Shown: piece after piece, positions 27,670 through 36,306 of the stretch | How the letters are laid out: each line of letters begins with the position of its first letter | How positions within the stretch are numbered: the stretch's first letter is position 1 | Source of the DNA: Vibrio sp. 10N | GTDB taxonomy: Bacteria; Pseudomonadota; Gammaproteobacteria; Enterobacterales; Vibrionaceae | Direction: 5' to 3' | Assembly: GCF_036245475.1 (NCBI RefSeq) | Contig: NZ_BTPM01000001.1 | Location: 62,001-126,000, forward strand | DNA: 64,000 nt | Position numbers and translations under genes: made by a program | Notes under the pieces: generated by a model | Told to the model about the DNA's origin: nothing | What the model saw: only the letters and a program-made list of their open reading frames with translations | Databases searched by the model: none

Positions 27670-28857
27670 ATGAATCAGAAAGTTGATGTGGTAATTATTG
27701 GTGCAGGCGCTGCGGGGTTGATGTGCGCAGCAGAAGCGGGCAAGCGAGGTCGTCGCGTGCTGGTGCTGGATCATGCTAAAAAACCGGGTCGAAAAATTCT
27801 GATTTCTGGTGGTGGTAAGTGTAACTTCACCAATTACGATGTGACGGCAAATAACTATTTGTGCCAAAACCCGCACTTTGTGAAATCGGCTCTGTCGCAA
27901 TACACCAACTGGGACTTTATCTCTTTGGTGAGCAAATACGGTATTGAGTTTGAAGAACGCGATCATGGTCAGCTGTTCTGCTTAGAGTCGGCGAAAGACA
28001 TCGTCAAAATGATGCTGTCTGAGTGTGAATCCCCAAACATTCAGTTCCGTTACCAAACCGATGTGCACAGCATTGAGAAAACCGAACAAGGTTTCTCATT
28101 ACACGCCGATACCGATACCATTGAATGTGATTCTTTAGTGGTGGCAACGGGCGGCCTTTCGATGCCAAAGCTGGGGGCAACCCCATTTGGTTATAAGATT
28201 GCTGAGCAATTTGGCCTTGAAGTGGTACCGACAACCGCTGGCCTAGTGCCATTTACACTGCACAAAGAAGACAAAGAAGACTTTGCGGAGCTCTCTGGGA
28301 TCGCAATTCCAGCGGAGATCACCGCGAACGATGGCACGCTTTTCAAAGAAGCGCTGCTATTCACTCATCGCGGATTGTCAGGCCCATCGGTACTGCAGAT
28401 TTCTTCTTTCTGGAAGCCGGGTCAAAACGTGTCAGTAAACTTGGTGCCAGAAGCGGATATTGAAGAGCTATTGACGCGCTCGCTAGAGAAGCACCCAAAC
28501 CAAAGCCTGAAAAACACCTTGGCGCGTGTGCTGCCAAAACGTTTGGTTGAAGTGCTGATTGAACGCAAGGTGTTTGCTGACAAACCGCTGAAGCAATACA
28601 ACCCCAAAGAGCTGGTGGCGATTCGCGAATCTCTAGAAAACTGGACCATTGCACCCAATGGCACCGAAGGTTACCGCACTGCAGAGGTGACGCTTGGTGG
28701 CGTCAACACCGACCATCTTTCATCTAAAACCATGGAGTGTAAGTCTATCCAAGGCTTGTACTTTATCGGTGAGGTGATGGACGTGACGGGCTGGCTGGGT
28801 GGTTATAACTTCCAGTGGTGTTGGTCATCTGGTTTTGTGGCTGGGCAGCACGTTTAA
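27670..28857 (+). CDS. BaiN/HI0933-family NAD(P)/FAD-dependent oxidoreductase
   Basis: About 395 residues from the ATG at 27670. N-terminal FAD motif VVIIGAGAAGLMCAAEAGKRG, the HI0933-specific PGRKILISGGGKCNFTN, then an insertion domain, and the C-terminal FAD segment LYFIGEVMDVTGWLGGYNFQWCWSSG. The family includes BaiN and YhiN; physiological substrate in Vibrio is unknown. The upstream in-frame start lies in the uspB terminator and is unlikely. Ends in a strong terminator. Confidence 0.88.
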   Translation: MNQKVDVVIIGAGAAGLMCAAEAGKRGRRVLVLDHAKKPGRKILISGGGKCNFTNYDVTANNYLCQNPHFVKSALSQYTNWDFISLVSKYGIEFEERDHGQLFCLESAKDIVKMMLSECESPNIQFRYQTDVHSIEKTEQGFSLHADTDTIECDSLVVATGGLSMPKLGATPFGYKIAEQFGLEVVPTTAGLVPFTLHKEDKEDFAELSGIAIPAEITANDGTLFKEALLFTHRGLSGPSVLQISSFWKPGQNVSVNLVPEADIEELLTRSLEKHPNQSLKNTLARVLPKRLVEVLIERKVFADKPLKQYNPKELVAIRESLENWTIAPNGTEGYRTAEVTLGGVNTDHLSSKTMECKSIQGLYFIGEVMDVTGWLGGYNFQWCWSSGFVAGQHV

Positions 28858-28875
28858 TAGTCTGAGGTTCAAGTA

Positions 28876-28902
28876 AAAGCGGCACCCTAGGGTGCCGCTT
28901 TT
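28876..28902 (+). terminator. Terminator of the BaiN-family gene
   Basis: AAAGCGGCACCC pairs with GGGTGCCGCTTT to make a 12-bp stem, flanked by A-rich and T-rich sequence. It may serve both the BaiN-type gene and the convergent aldo/keto reductase gene. Confidence 0.85.
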
Positions 28903-28961
28903 ATCTTTCTAAGCCTAAAAAACTAAGCCAAAAAACTAAATTTAGTGACGTAGCGAGTGAA

Positions 28962-29942
28962 TTACTTTAGTTCCCACTTCGCCACAATCGCTTCGGCGCG
29001 AGCCAGTAGCTCAGTGCTTGATGTCGATTGCATAAACGCCGCGTTATCAATCACTTGCTCTACGGTATGTGCGCCAGCAATCACAGGCCCCACTTCTTCT
29101 TGCGCCACAAGCCAGTGAATAGCCAGATGTGAAAGTGGAATATTGGCTTCTTTGGCCAGTGCTTTTAACTCTTCCACACAGTTGAAGTAAGGTTCAAACG
29201 TCTCACCGTTGAGTTTTGGGTTGTTGTAACGGTCGTCGCTGTCATCCCAGTTACCAGAGCGCTTTAATGTACCGGTAAGCAGACCCTGCATCAGTGGGGA
29301 GTACGGTAGGTACTTCATGTCGTGCTGTTGACAGAACGGCAGCGCTTCTTCACGTGCTCGGTACTGCAGCGGAATGTTGTGGTAGTGCTCTGGATTTTGC
29401 TCTAGCAGGTTGTAGAGACCCTGGAAGGTGGCCACTTCGACACCCGCCATCATTTCACACGTCATATCTAGCGAATAGTTCGACACGCCAACGTGGCGAA
29501 TCTTACCTTGCCTTTTTAGCTCAGCCAATGCGTCAGCGGTTTCTGAAATCGGCGTGTTTGGATCTGGCCAGTGCACTTGGTACAGATCGATGTAGTCGGT
29601 TTTCAGGCGCGTAAGAGAGTCTTCAATCTCTTTGAAAATACTCGCTTTAGTCAGATCTTTACGGGTTTTTTTACGCGCATCCTGTGACCAAGGCAAACCA
29701 CACTTAGTGGCGATAATGATCTGTTCGCGAGATTCCGTCTTCAGCGCTTGGCCAAGAACGGTTTCTGCATGGCCCTTGCCATAAACTGGCGCGACATCGA
29801 AAAAGTTGATGCCAGCATCGACCGCCGCTTTGATCGCTTCAATGGACTCTTGGTCAGAGACGTTATTCCACGTCCCGCCGATTGCCCAGCAACCAAAACC
29901 GACCGCAGAGGCATTAAGATCTTTGATTGTTTTGTGTTTCAT
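28962..29942 (-). CDS. Aldo/keto reductase
   Basis: A 326-residue NADPH-dependent aldo/keto reductase of the YhdN/IolS/Tas type. Catalytic tetrad positions are visible: Asp and Tyr in FFDVAPVYGKGHAE, Lys in IIATKCGLPW, His in YQVHWPDPNTP. The IRHVGVSNYS segment and the C-terminal GPVIAGAHTVEQV cofactor loop are typical. Reduces aldehydes or ketones in the cytoplasm; substrate not known. Stands alone, with about 240 bases to the PTS operon end. Confidence 0.9.
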   Translation of the reverse strand: MKHKTIKDLNASAVGFGCWAIGGTWNNVSDQESIEAIKAAVDAGINFFDVAPVYGKGHAETVLGQALKTESREQIIIATKCGLPWSQDARKKTRKDLTKASIFKEIEDSLTRLKTDYIDLYQVHWPDPNTPISETADALAELKRQGKIRHVGVSNYSLDMTCEMMAGVEVATFQGLYNLLEQNPEHYHNIPLQYRAREEALPFCQQHDMKYLPYSPLMQGLLTGTLKRSGNWDDSDDRYNNPKLNGETFEPYFNCVEELKALAKEANIPLSHLAIHWLVAQEEVGPVIAGAHTVEQVIDNAAFMQSTSSTELLARAEAIVAKWELK

Positions 29943-30136
29943 CGCTTGTGCCCTTTCTCTTGTGCAGGCGGATTTAAGTACTGAGACGGGGACTATCTCG
30001 TCCCAGCTGATTTTATCTTGTTATTGATTTGTCATGTTTTATCAAGGTTTATATTTATAACAAATCAAATACCTTTATGTGTGATTTTGTTCAAAAATGG
30101 GTTGAGAAAGAGTTGGGCTGAGGGAAGGAGAGGAAA

Positions 30137-30162
30137 ATGCCTAGCTGCTTATTCCTAGGCAT
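30137..30162 (-). terminator. Probable terminator of the PTS-yhf operon
   Basis: ATGCCTAG (30137-30144) and CTAGGCAT (30155-30162) form a perfect 8-bp stem with a ten-base loop, about 20 bases beyond the IIA stop codon. The minus-strand tail has only a short T-run, so it is a moderate terminator. Confidence 0.6.
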
Positions 30163-30183
30163 GTTCGATCTGTACGACTGCGG

Positions 30184-30486
30184 TTAGCGCTGTGAATGTA
30201 AATGTACGATTTCGCTCGCCATTTCATGTGCTAGTATTGTCGTCATTAAGTGATCTTGTGCATGCACCATGATCAGTGTCATCGGTACTTTACCTTCTCC
30301 TTGGTCTGCTTCAATTAACTGAGTTTGAGTGAGATGTGCCTCATTGAGACATTGCTTAGCTTTAGCCAACTTAGCTTGAGCTTGCTTATGATCCCCTTTG
30401 CGGCTTAAGGACATCGCTTCAAAACACAAGCTTCTAGCTTCACCTGCATTACAAATGATGTTCATGACAACCATTTCTTGATCCAT
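30184..30486 (-). CDS. PTS lactose/cellobiose-class IIA component
   Basis: A 100-residue PTS EIIA of the Lac/Chb family. The phosphorylated histidine lies in LIMVHAQDHLMT (about residue 75), preceded by three-helix-bundle features (NAGEARSLCFEAM). It takes phosphate from HPr and passes it to the IIB encoded next to it. It is the last gene of the leftward operon. With the IIB gene just upstream and the IIC gene at the promoter end, the transporter genes bracket the yhf-type enzymes, so the imported sugar-like compound is probably their substrate. Confidence 0.88.
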   Translation of the reverse strand: MDQEMVVMNIICNAGEARSLCFEAMSLSRKGDHKQAQAKLAKAKQCLNEAHLTQTQLIEADQGEGKVPMTLIMVHAQDHLMTTILAHEMASEIVHLHSQR

Positions 30487-30497
30487 GGTGCCTCCCC

Positions 30498-30806
30498 TTA
30501 GTTTGTTGCCAGCGTTAGTGCTTGCTCAAGTACTTTGTCGCCTTTCATCATTCCATAATCCAGAGGTGAAATGACATCGATACCTTTGCCTAGTTGTTCT
30601 GCCAAAGGGCGAAGCGCTTCGAGTTGAAATCGTACTTGTGGGCCGAGCAAACAAACATCAAACTCTTCTATCTTTTCAGCAAATGAAGAGACTGAATGGG
30701 CTTCTATTTGAGTCTTTAAGTTTTGTGATTCAGCGGCTTGCTGCATTTTTTTCACCAACATGCTGGTGGACATGCCTGCACTGCAACAGAGTAGAATTTT
30801 AGTCAT
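30498..30806 (-). CDS. PTS lactose/cellobiose-class IIB component
   Basis: A 102-residue EIIB of the Lac/Chb family. The phosphocysteine is in the N-terminal loop LLCCSAGMSTS (about residues 7-9), and the family's LLGPQVRFQLE motif follows at about 54-64. It receives phosphate from the IIA and donates it to the sugar passing through the IIC. 11 bases separate it from the IIA gene. Both genes are short and intact. Confidence 0.9.
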   Translation of the reverse strand: MTKILLCCSAGMSTSMLVKKMQQAAESQNLKTQIEAHSVSSFAEKIEEFDVCLLGPQVRFQLEALRPLAEQLGKGIDVISPLDYGMMKGDKVLEQALTLATN

Positions 30807-30836
30807 GGTTGTATTGCCTTGTTTGGTTGTAGGTAT

Positions 30837-32090
30837 CTAAAGCTCGGATTTAGCATCCAAGTTCGTCGAGGAAATCGTTATTTCAGATAAGAATGAGCGA
30901 CCACTTTCAGGTGCTGACGCATCGAAGAAATCACACACGGTTGCGCCTAGGTCAGCCAGAGTGGTGCGTGTGCTCAATGACTTGGATTGGACGTTATGAT
31001 GGTGGATAAGCAGTGGAACTTGTTCGCGAGTATGGTTGCTGTGGCCAATGAACGGGTCGTTACCATGATCGGCAGTGACTACTAGCAAGTCATGTTCGGT
31101 TAGTTTTTCTAGCACCGCATCAATCCCTTGGTCAGCGAGAGCCAGAATACGCCAATATTGATCGGGATCTTGCTGATGACCGCTTAAATCAGTCTCTTGT
31201 ACATTGAGGCAAAAGAAACCGTGAGCAACGTTATCGAGATCGTTTAGTAGTAAGTCAAAAACAAGCGTTGTATCGACGATTGATGGATAAGATACGCCAT
31301 GTGGATTGCCAACAATGTCAGCGACTTTTCCATATAAGTAGCTTGTGGTATTGACGTCGTTTAGTTGGTGAGGAACCTGAGTCTTGATATTTACGCCATA
31401 CCCCAAGTGGATGACTTCAAAGCCATGATCATACACACCGGTTTTGGGTACGTTGAGGCCGATATACTTACCCTGCCGAGTTTGAATCGCATCGAGCAGT
31501 GGTTTCAGATTGGAAACGTGCCCTCCAAAAGCGATATTGCGACTGGCTTTGTTGCAACCGCGAACGTGAGCCGCAATATCGCGAAGTTGGCTGAAGCTAA
31601 TTTGGTCTAAGTTGGCACACAGGTTATAGACCTGTCCGAGGTCGGCCTCTAAGTTATCTCCAATCAAGACTGCTTCGTTGACACACAACATAGCTAGGCC
31701 ATCACGATACACGCGATTAACATCGTAGCTGTTGTTCAAGAGTTGTTGTTCAACGTCAGAGATAACGTCGCTAAATGGTGCGCGATGCGGAGGTTCGGGG
31801 TGAGTTCCCATTATTTCTTGGTGCCCCATAAAAGTATCACCACCTTCATGAGCCAAGTGCATTCTTCCCACGTTTGCCTTGGGACTGAAGTTCATGATGC
31901 TATTTGAACATTCAACGACGTTATTGAGTCCTAATTGCTCTAGTGTGGGTAGACGTTGTTTGGAAAAATGAGACAGCAGTTTTCCTGCGGTATTTGCGCC
32001 CTTATCTTGAGGGCGAACCTCGGGCACGTCGGGCATTTCCCCAACACCAAAACCATCTAACACAATGACAATACAGCGTTTATTTATCAT
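30837..32090 (-). CDS. yhfW: YhfW-like phosphopentomutase/alkaline-phosphatase-superfamily enzyme
   Basis: About 417 residues from the ATG at 32090, which overlaps the yhfX stop by four bases and has GAGGA upstream. Metal-binding motifs of the DeoB/alkaline phosphatase superfamily are visible: VLDGFGVGEMPD at the N-terminus, GGDTFMGHQEIMGT (the phosphorylated Thr region), and TADHGNDPFIGHSNHTRE. Phosphopentomutases move phosphate between C1 and C5 of pentoses. E. coli YhfW is uncharacterised; here a role as mutase acting on a phosphorylated PTS product is inferred. Confidence 0.85.
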   Translation of the reverse strand: MINKRCIVIVLDGFGVGEMPDVPEVRPQDKGANTAGKLLSHFSKQRLPTLEQLGLNNVVECSNSIMNFSPKANVGRMHLAHEGGDTFMGHQEIMGTHPEPPHRAPFSDVISDVEQQLLNNSYDVNRVYRDGLAMLCVNEAVLIGDNLEADLGQVYNLCANLDQISFSQLRDIAAHVRGCNKASRNIAFGGHVSNLKPLLDAIQTRQGKYIGLNVPKTGVYDHGFEVIHLGYGVNIKTQVPHQLNDVNTTSYLYGKVADIVGNPHGVSYPSIVDTTLVFDLLLNDLDNVAHGFFCLNVQETDLSGHQQDPDQYWRILALADQGIDAVLEKLTEHDLLVVTADHGNDPFIGHSNHTREQVPLLIHHHNVQSKSLSTRTTLADLGATVCDFFDASAPESGRSFLSEITISSTNLDAKSEL

Positions 32091-33265
32091 GTTGCATTCC
32101 TCACTAGCCTGCCTTGTGCATCCCAAGTTCCAATGACCCTTGGGTTACCTGTTTGAAGGCCTTCAATGAGCACCACTTCACTGCGGGTTACGAAAACTTG
32201 AGATCGAAATGCTGCAACGACAGCACTCCCAATAGGCCACCTGTTCTTGAGTCGAAGGTGATAGTCGATACTGGTATCGTCATCATTGAAAACAGAGACT
32301 TCTTGGCATGATTGGTTTGTCTCATCGGGAAACACCAACACTGAACTTAACTGACCGCGTCGGTAGTAGCCCCCACCAAAACAGTAGCTATCGTGAAGGT
32401 AGTGGTGAGAGACCTCACTGAGGTAAAGCATGGCGATCGTCTCTTCCTGCTCTCCATCTCGATTGATGGGAGTTGTACCTGTTAGGGCGTGGCCGGGCTC
32501 AGCGTGTGTTGCTCCAAATTGAGCCAGCATCGGCAAGGTTGCGCAGCAGTTTAGCGATGGGAGATTTAAGTGAGAGATTTGGCCGCCAAGCTGTTGCCAC
32601 TTTTGGCGGGCGAGCTCTAACGTCTCGAGATTTTCTGTTGCGCTTACGGAACCATCTTTATTGGCAAGAAAACAGGGAAAGTGTGTCAGGCCACTCACTT
32701 CGATGCTGGGGAGGCCAGCAACTTGATCATACACTTGCGCTATTTCCTCAATAGGAAACCCCGACTCTTGATTGGCATAAAACAGATCATTTGGTGAGAT
32801 AAACTTCAACATGATGGACTGCTTGATACCTAACTCTTCCGCAATGTTGGAAATCTGTTTTGCTTTCTCAATGCTCGTCACTGTGATGATTTCAGGGCGC
32901 GATGCCTGCATGATTTTATGCAGGAGGTGCTTAGGAGGTTGTACTAAATGACCTATGTGACTGACTTTAATATCTAATTGCTGAAATAGAAGCGCTTCGC
33001 GATAGTCAACACAGACAGTTCCTGAAAAACCTATCTCGTCGATCAAGCGCTTCGCCAGGTAAGGGTTGCGACCTATCTGTTTTGTCATTGCGTACAGTTG
33101 AATGCCATATTGGTCAGCGGTGCGTTTTAATTGTTGGGCATTGTTTAAAACCGCATCCACATCAATCACGTAGCTATCCGGTTGAATATGGCCAGAACGA
33201 AATAGTTGAACAGCCTTATCAATGAGCTGCGGATTGCGTTTTTTTAGGGCATGTAAAAACATCAT
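32087..33265 (-). CDS. yhfX: YhfX-like PLP-dependent alanine-racemase-fold enzyme
   Basis: A 392-residue fold-type III PLP protein. The PLP lysine is predicted in LYAMTKQIGRNP (about residue 62), replacing the usual K-A-N-A-Y-G-H. Further conserved points are SGLTHFPCF (about 198-206), LNLPSLNCCATLP and THAEPGHALTG near residue 260-275, the PLP-phosphate and racemase-family Glu-Pro-Gly. It resembles E. coli YhfX, with alanine racemase-like N-terminal barrel. The substrate is unknown; amino-acid racemase, decarboxylase or amino-sugar chemistry are options. Coupled to yhfW by a four-base overlap. Confidence 0.82.
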   Translation of the reverse strand: MMFLHALKKRNPQLIDKAVQLFRSGHIQPDSYVIDVDAVLNNAQQLKRTADQYGIQLYAMTKQIGRNPYLAKRLIDEIGFSGTVCVDYREALLFQQLDIKVSHIGHLVQPPKHLLHKIMQASRPEIITVTSIEKAKQISNIAEELGIKQSIMLKFISPNDLFYANQESGFPIEEIAQVYDQVAGLPSIEVSGLTHFPCFLANKDGSVSATENLETLELARQKWQQLGGQISHLNLPSLNCCATLPMLAQFGATHAEPGHALTGTTPINRDGEQEETIAMLYLSEVSHHYLHDSYCFGGGYYRRGQLSSVLVFPDETNQSCQEVSVFNDDDTSIDYHLRLKNRWPIGSAVVAAFRSQVFVTRSEVVLIEGLQTGNPRVIGTWDAQGRLVRNAT

Positions 33266-33340
33266 CTTGCTCCAAAGAAGGCTGACCCAACCAAGGGGGA
33301 GAGGTGTGAGTCAGCCATATCGGTTAATCGACTAAATTGG

Positions 33341-34642
33341 TTAAAGGTTAAACAGGCCTATGAAGTAAAATAGGTTTAGTATTACGCCTGTTAGAATCGC
33401 AGCGACTGCGGGGGCGGCTATTTTAAGAACTGGGCGTCCCAATACCTCGTTGAGGTAATACAGCATGGCAAAGATAGTAAAGCCTGTGGTTTGACCCATT
33501 TTCATGACAGCCAGTACCCCTCCTATGAGTAGTGCAAACTCCATCAAGGTATTCATCGCGTCACGGATATTGTCTGAGGCGTTACGAATTGAAGGAAATC
33601 GTTCTAACCCGTGTCCTACTGTTCGCAGGAGCCAAATTTCCAAACAAATGGTGGCCGCCCCGAGTAGCATGGCGACTGGGACATTTGGTGATAAATAGCC
33701 GACAACAAAAACAAAAGTGAAACCAACCACGCCGTACACACCCGTTGTCAAAGCGGTGGTCGCGATCAATGGAATAAACCCTAATCCCCGCATAAGCTCT
33801 GACAGCGCGACTTGATTAATCGCAGCTTGTTGCGCTTGGGCATCTTCGATTCGATAGGCGTCGGCAAGGGCGTAAATAGAGACCTCAGAGCCTGCAAAAA
33901 TTCCTTGCTGAGCGACGGCGGCAATGAGGGCACCAACAAACGCCAAAATTGGGAGATAACGAACGATTCGTTTGCTACGCTGTTCAAATAAACTGTGCAT
34001 ACCGGACATATCAGGTGGAGTTTGTCCAGCAGCTCGATCTGCGAGATCTTTTCTGATCGCTAAACCAACTAGAAACAACATACCAACAAAGATTTGGATC
34101 GATTCAGGGTATATGCCGGTGTGCTGTATGACTAATAGGCGAGTGGTGAGCATCACCAGTGCAGTGATGACTCCAGATTTCCACCCAAATTGGTAAAACA
34201 CTGCGACTAGAGGAAACAAGGCGAACGCAGACATGACAGGGGTGCCAAGTTCAGCTAATGCACCTAGCGCATCGATCGGTAGGCTTGTTAATGCCGAATT
34301 GACAGCCGCTAAAGATGTAATGACTAGAAGGCCCCAAGCTGCACCTGCCAGTGCTGCCAACAGTCGACTTCCAATCATCACACCCAAAATATCGGTAGGC
34401 AGAAATAATAGCCAAGGGTTAAGTAAACCCGTCGAGAGAGTGAAAGATATGCCTACGGAAGCAACGAAACCTATAGACAGTCCAAAAGCAACAGAGCCAG
34501 CATCACGCCTCGACATACTGCCTTCGTAGAGCTGAGGTAGTATTGGGCGAATACCATCATGAAATACGGCTACGCTAATATTTGCGACGAGCGCGGTCGT
34601 GGCGCACAGTACAATGACTGTGACCATAGATATAAGATCCAT
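33341..34642 (-). CDS. yhfT: YhfT-like multi-span membrane transporter
   Basis: A 433-residue, very hydrophobic protein with about 10-12 transmembrane segments; the start MDLISMVTVIVLCATTALVA lies in the first. Sequence elements such as VFHDGIRPILPQLYEGSMSRRDAG match YhfT of E. coli, a family of uncharacterised transporters. It pairs with the small YhfU-type protein upstream. In this operon a PTS IIC is also present, so two membrane systems serve one pathway; YhfT may export or import a second compound. Confidence 0.82.
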   Translation of the reverse strand: MDLISMVTVIVLCATTALVANISVAVFHDGIRPILPQLYEGSMSRRDAGSVAFGLSIGFVASVGISFTLSTGLLNPWLLFLPTDILGVMIGSRLLAALAGAAWGLLVITSLAAVNSALTSLPIDALGALAELGTPVMSAFALFPLVAVFYQFGWKSGVITALVMLTTRLLVIQHTGIYPESIQIFVGMLFLVGLAIRKDLADRAAGQTPPDMSGMHSLFEQRSKRIVRYLPILAFVGALIAAVAQQGIFAGSEVSIYALADAYRIEDAQAQQAAINQVALSELMRGLGFIPLIATTALTTGVYGVVGFTFVFVVGYLSPNVPVAMLLGAATICLEIWLLRTVGHGLERFPSIRNASDNIRDAMNTLMEFALLIGGVLAVMKMGQTTGFTIFAMLYYLNEVLGRPVLKIAAPAVAAILTGVILNLFYFIGLFNL

Positions 34643-34657
34643 TTTTTGCTCCTAGAT

Positions 34658-35011
34658 TTAGCGGCTCAATGCGCTCATCAATATTGGAATCGCGTGCTCG
34701 ACATGCTCCACAGAGAGTCCGAAGGCCACCTTGCCATCACTCACAAACCCTGCAACCTCATCGGGTTTGGCCTGCACGGAAGGTTTGGCGATGGTGCAGC
34801 ATTTATCGAATCCAATAATGGCCATAGCGATTGAAAGAGCGGCACCTGCACCTGTGTTGCAGCATCCAATATAGAAGTCGAGGTCACCAGACTTAACGCG
34901 ACTGGCTGCTTCCATATCATTGAGAATATGAACTTCAAATTGGTCGGAGAAGGGTAAAATTTGTTGCCTAATCTGTTCTCTTTGTAGGCCTGCAATAGCA
35001 ATTTTTTTCAT
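34658..35011 (-). CDS. yhfU: YhfU-like DUF2620 protein
   Basis: A 117-residue protein with a Rossmann-like start (KKIAIAGLQREQIRQQI) and the DUF2620 features DFYIGCCNTGAGAALSIAMAI (glycine-rich) and GLSVEHVEHAIP at the C-terminus. Homologue of E. coli YhfU. The invariable neighbourhood with yhfT suggests the two work together, perhaps as a PTS-IIB-like cytoplasmic partner of the transporter; that is inference. 15 bases upstream of yhfT. Confidence 0.8.
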   Translation of the reverse strand: MKKIAIAGLQREQIRQQILPFSDQFEVHILNDMEAASRVKSGDLDFYIGCCNTGAGAALSIAMAIIGFDKCCTIAKPSVQAKPDEVAGFVSDGKVAFGLSVEHVEHAIPILMSALSR

Positions 35012-35051
35012 GGTGGTACCTAATTGTTTCCATTCGTTTTTGGATGAATTG

Positions 35052-35930
35052 TTATTTGAATAATGTGTAGGGGTTGGTAATTAACATCGTGTCGATATCG
35101 TTTCTGCTGAAGCCATTATCGAGTAGCTTGGGGACAAAGCCTGTAAGTAAGTAACTAAAGCCCAAGCCTCCATTTGCCTTGAGGTGTGAACGCCTTGTCA
35201 CATCCATCGACAACATAACTTTGCTTAAGTAGTTGCGCTTCTTTAGTTCTAACAACATCTCGATTCTTTTGTCGTCAGGGTAGTAACTGTGCTTTCCAAT
35301 GGTATCGAATTGGACGTAGCAGCCTTGTTCGATAAGCCAGCAGATATCATCTAGATTGGTTTTTAAGTCACAATGACCAATGGTGATGCGCTCGGGGTTC
35401 ACCCCAAGAGAGGTTAAAAACATCACTTGCTGACGTCCCATCGTACTGAGTGACTGGTGTGTTGAAATTGGTCTCCCTGTCTCTAAATGCGCAATGGCAG
35501 CGGCTTCAAAAACCTTTCGCTCTAATGGTGTGAAAGCGTTGTAACTGGTACCAATTTCGCCAATGACGCTGGCTTTTAATCTGCTGCCTTCTATTCCTGA
35601 GCAAATCTCATTGATCATCACATCAGCAAGTTGCTGTGCAGTATAATCGGTGACTTCTGGGGGAAAGAAACCTTCAATATAGTGGCCTGTAGACACTAAG
35701 ATGTTGATACCGGTGTCTATCATGAGTTGCTCTAAAAATGGAGCATTGCGCCCCATATGAGCATTGGTTACTTCGACAATGTTAGAGACGCCTAGCGCCT
35801 TCAAATCTAGGAGCTCCTGACGGATATTGTCATATTGGTCAAGCCGACAATCCAAATCACCCTTTTGAATAGAGAGATCGATATATAAGTGCTCATGACA
35901 GTAGGTATAACCGGGGGCTACTATGCTCAT
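35052..35930 (-). CDS. php: Phosphotriesterase homology protein (Php/YhfV-like)
   Basis: A 292-residue TIM-barrel metalloenzyme of the phosphotriesterase-like family. The metal ligands are the H-x-H in CHEHLYID, His in STHQSL, His in IGHCDLK, and Asp in SMDVTRRSHL. The bridging position is Glu in VIGEIGTS, where true phosphotriesterases have a carboxylated lysine; E. coli Php has the same substitution. Probably a lactonase or hydrolase of a phosphorylated intermediate. Overlaps yhfY by four bases. Confidence 0.88.
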   Translation of the reverse strand: MSIVAPGYTYCHEHLYIDLSIQKGDLDCRLDQYDNIRQELLDLKALGVSNIVEVTNAHMGRNAPFLEQLMIDTGINILVSTGHYIEGFFPPEVTDYTAQQLADVMINEICSGIEGSRLKASVIGEIGTSYNAFTPLERKVFEAAAIAHLETGRPISTHQSLSTMGRQQVMFLTSLGVNPERITIGHCDLKTNLDDICWLIEQGCYVQFDTIGKHSYYPDDKRIEMLLELKKRNYLSKVMLSMDVTRRSHLKANGGLGFSYLLTGFVPKLLDNGFSRNDIDTMLITNPYTLFK

Positions 35931-36298
35931 GACAAGCTTCCTTCTTTCGCCATGTTCAACCCGACCAAATTTGCCATCAGATAAGAGAGCTCTGCTTCTG
36001 GAACACTATGAATGCCAAAGCCAAGTAGAATCTCATTGTTTAACTCTGACAGCGCTTGATAGTCAGGCGCTTCCCTGATTTCATTCCAAATATCTTCATC
36101 TATCGGTTTGGTCATCGGTTGATGGCTGATAACACGATCAACTGCGCGGCACAGATGAATAAGCAACATGTCCAGTTGTTCGCTTCCTATCATTTGCGGC
36201 CAGCGTTGCGCCAACAAACTATGGGCATGTAGGCCACCGTTATAAGCGGCGTCACTGATTACTCCCGCTTTCGCAAGTAAATTGAGTTTACTATCCAT
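35927..36298 (-). CDS. yhfY: YhfY-like PRD-domain protein
   Basis: A 123-residue, all-helical protein resembling a single PTS regulation domain (PRD): LLIHLCRAVDRVISHQP (about 44-60) and the helical E-x-x-Y-L-x-x-N-L-V-G-L end. PRDs are phosphorylated by PTS proteins at histidines and tune regulators. Its place between the regulator yhfZ and php, in an operon that encodes a PTS, supports a role sensing PTS flux. Same strand, nine bases from yhfZ. Confidence 0.75.
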   Translation of the reverse strand: MDSKLNLLAKAGVISDAAYNGGLHAHSLLAQRWPQMIGSEQLDMLLIHLCRAVDRVISHQPMTKPIDEDIWNEIREAPDYQALSELNNEILLGFGIHSVPEAELSYLMANLVGLNMAKEGSLS

Positions 36299-36306
36299 GA
36301 TAAATC

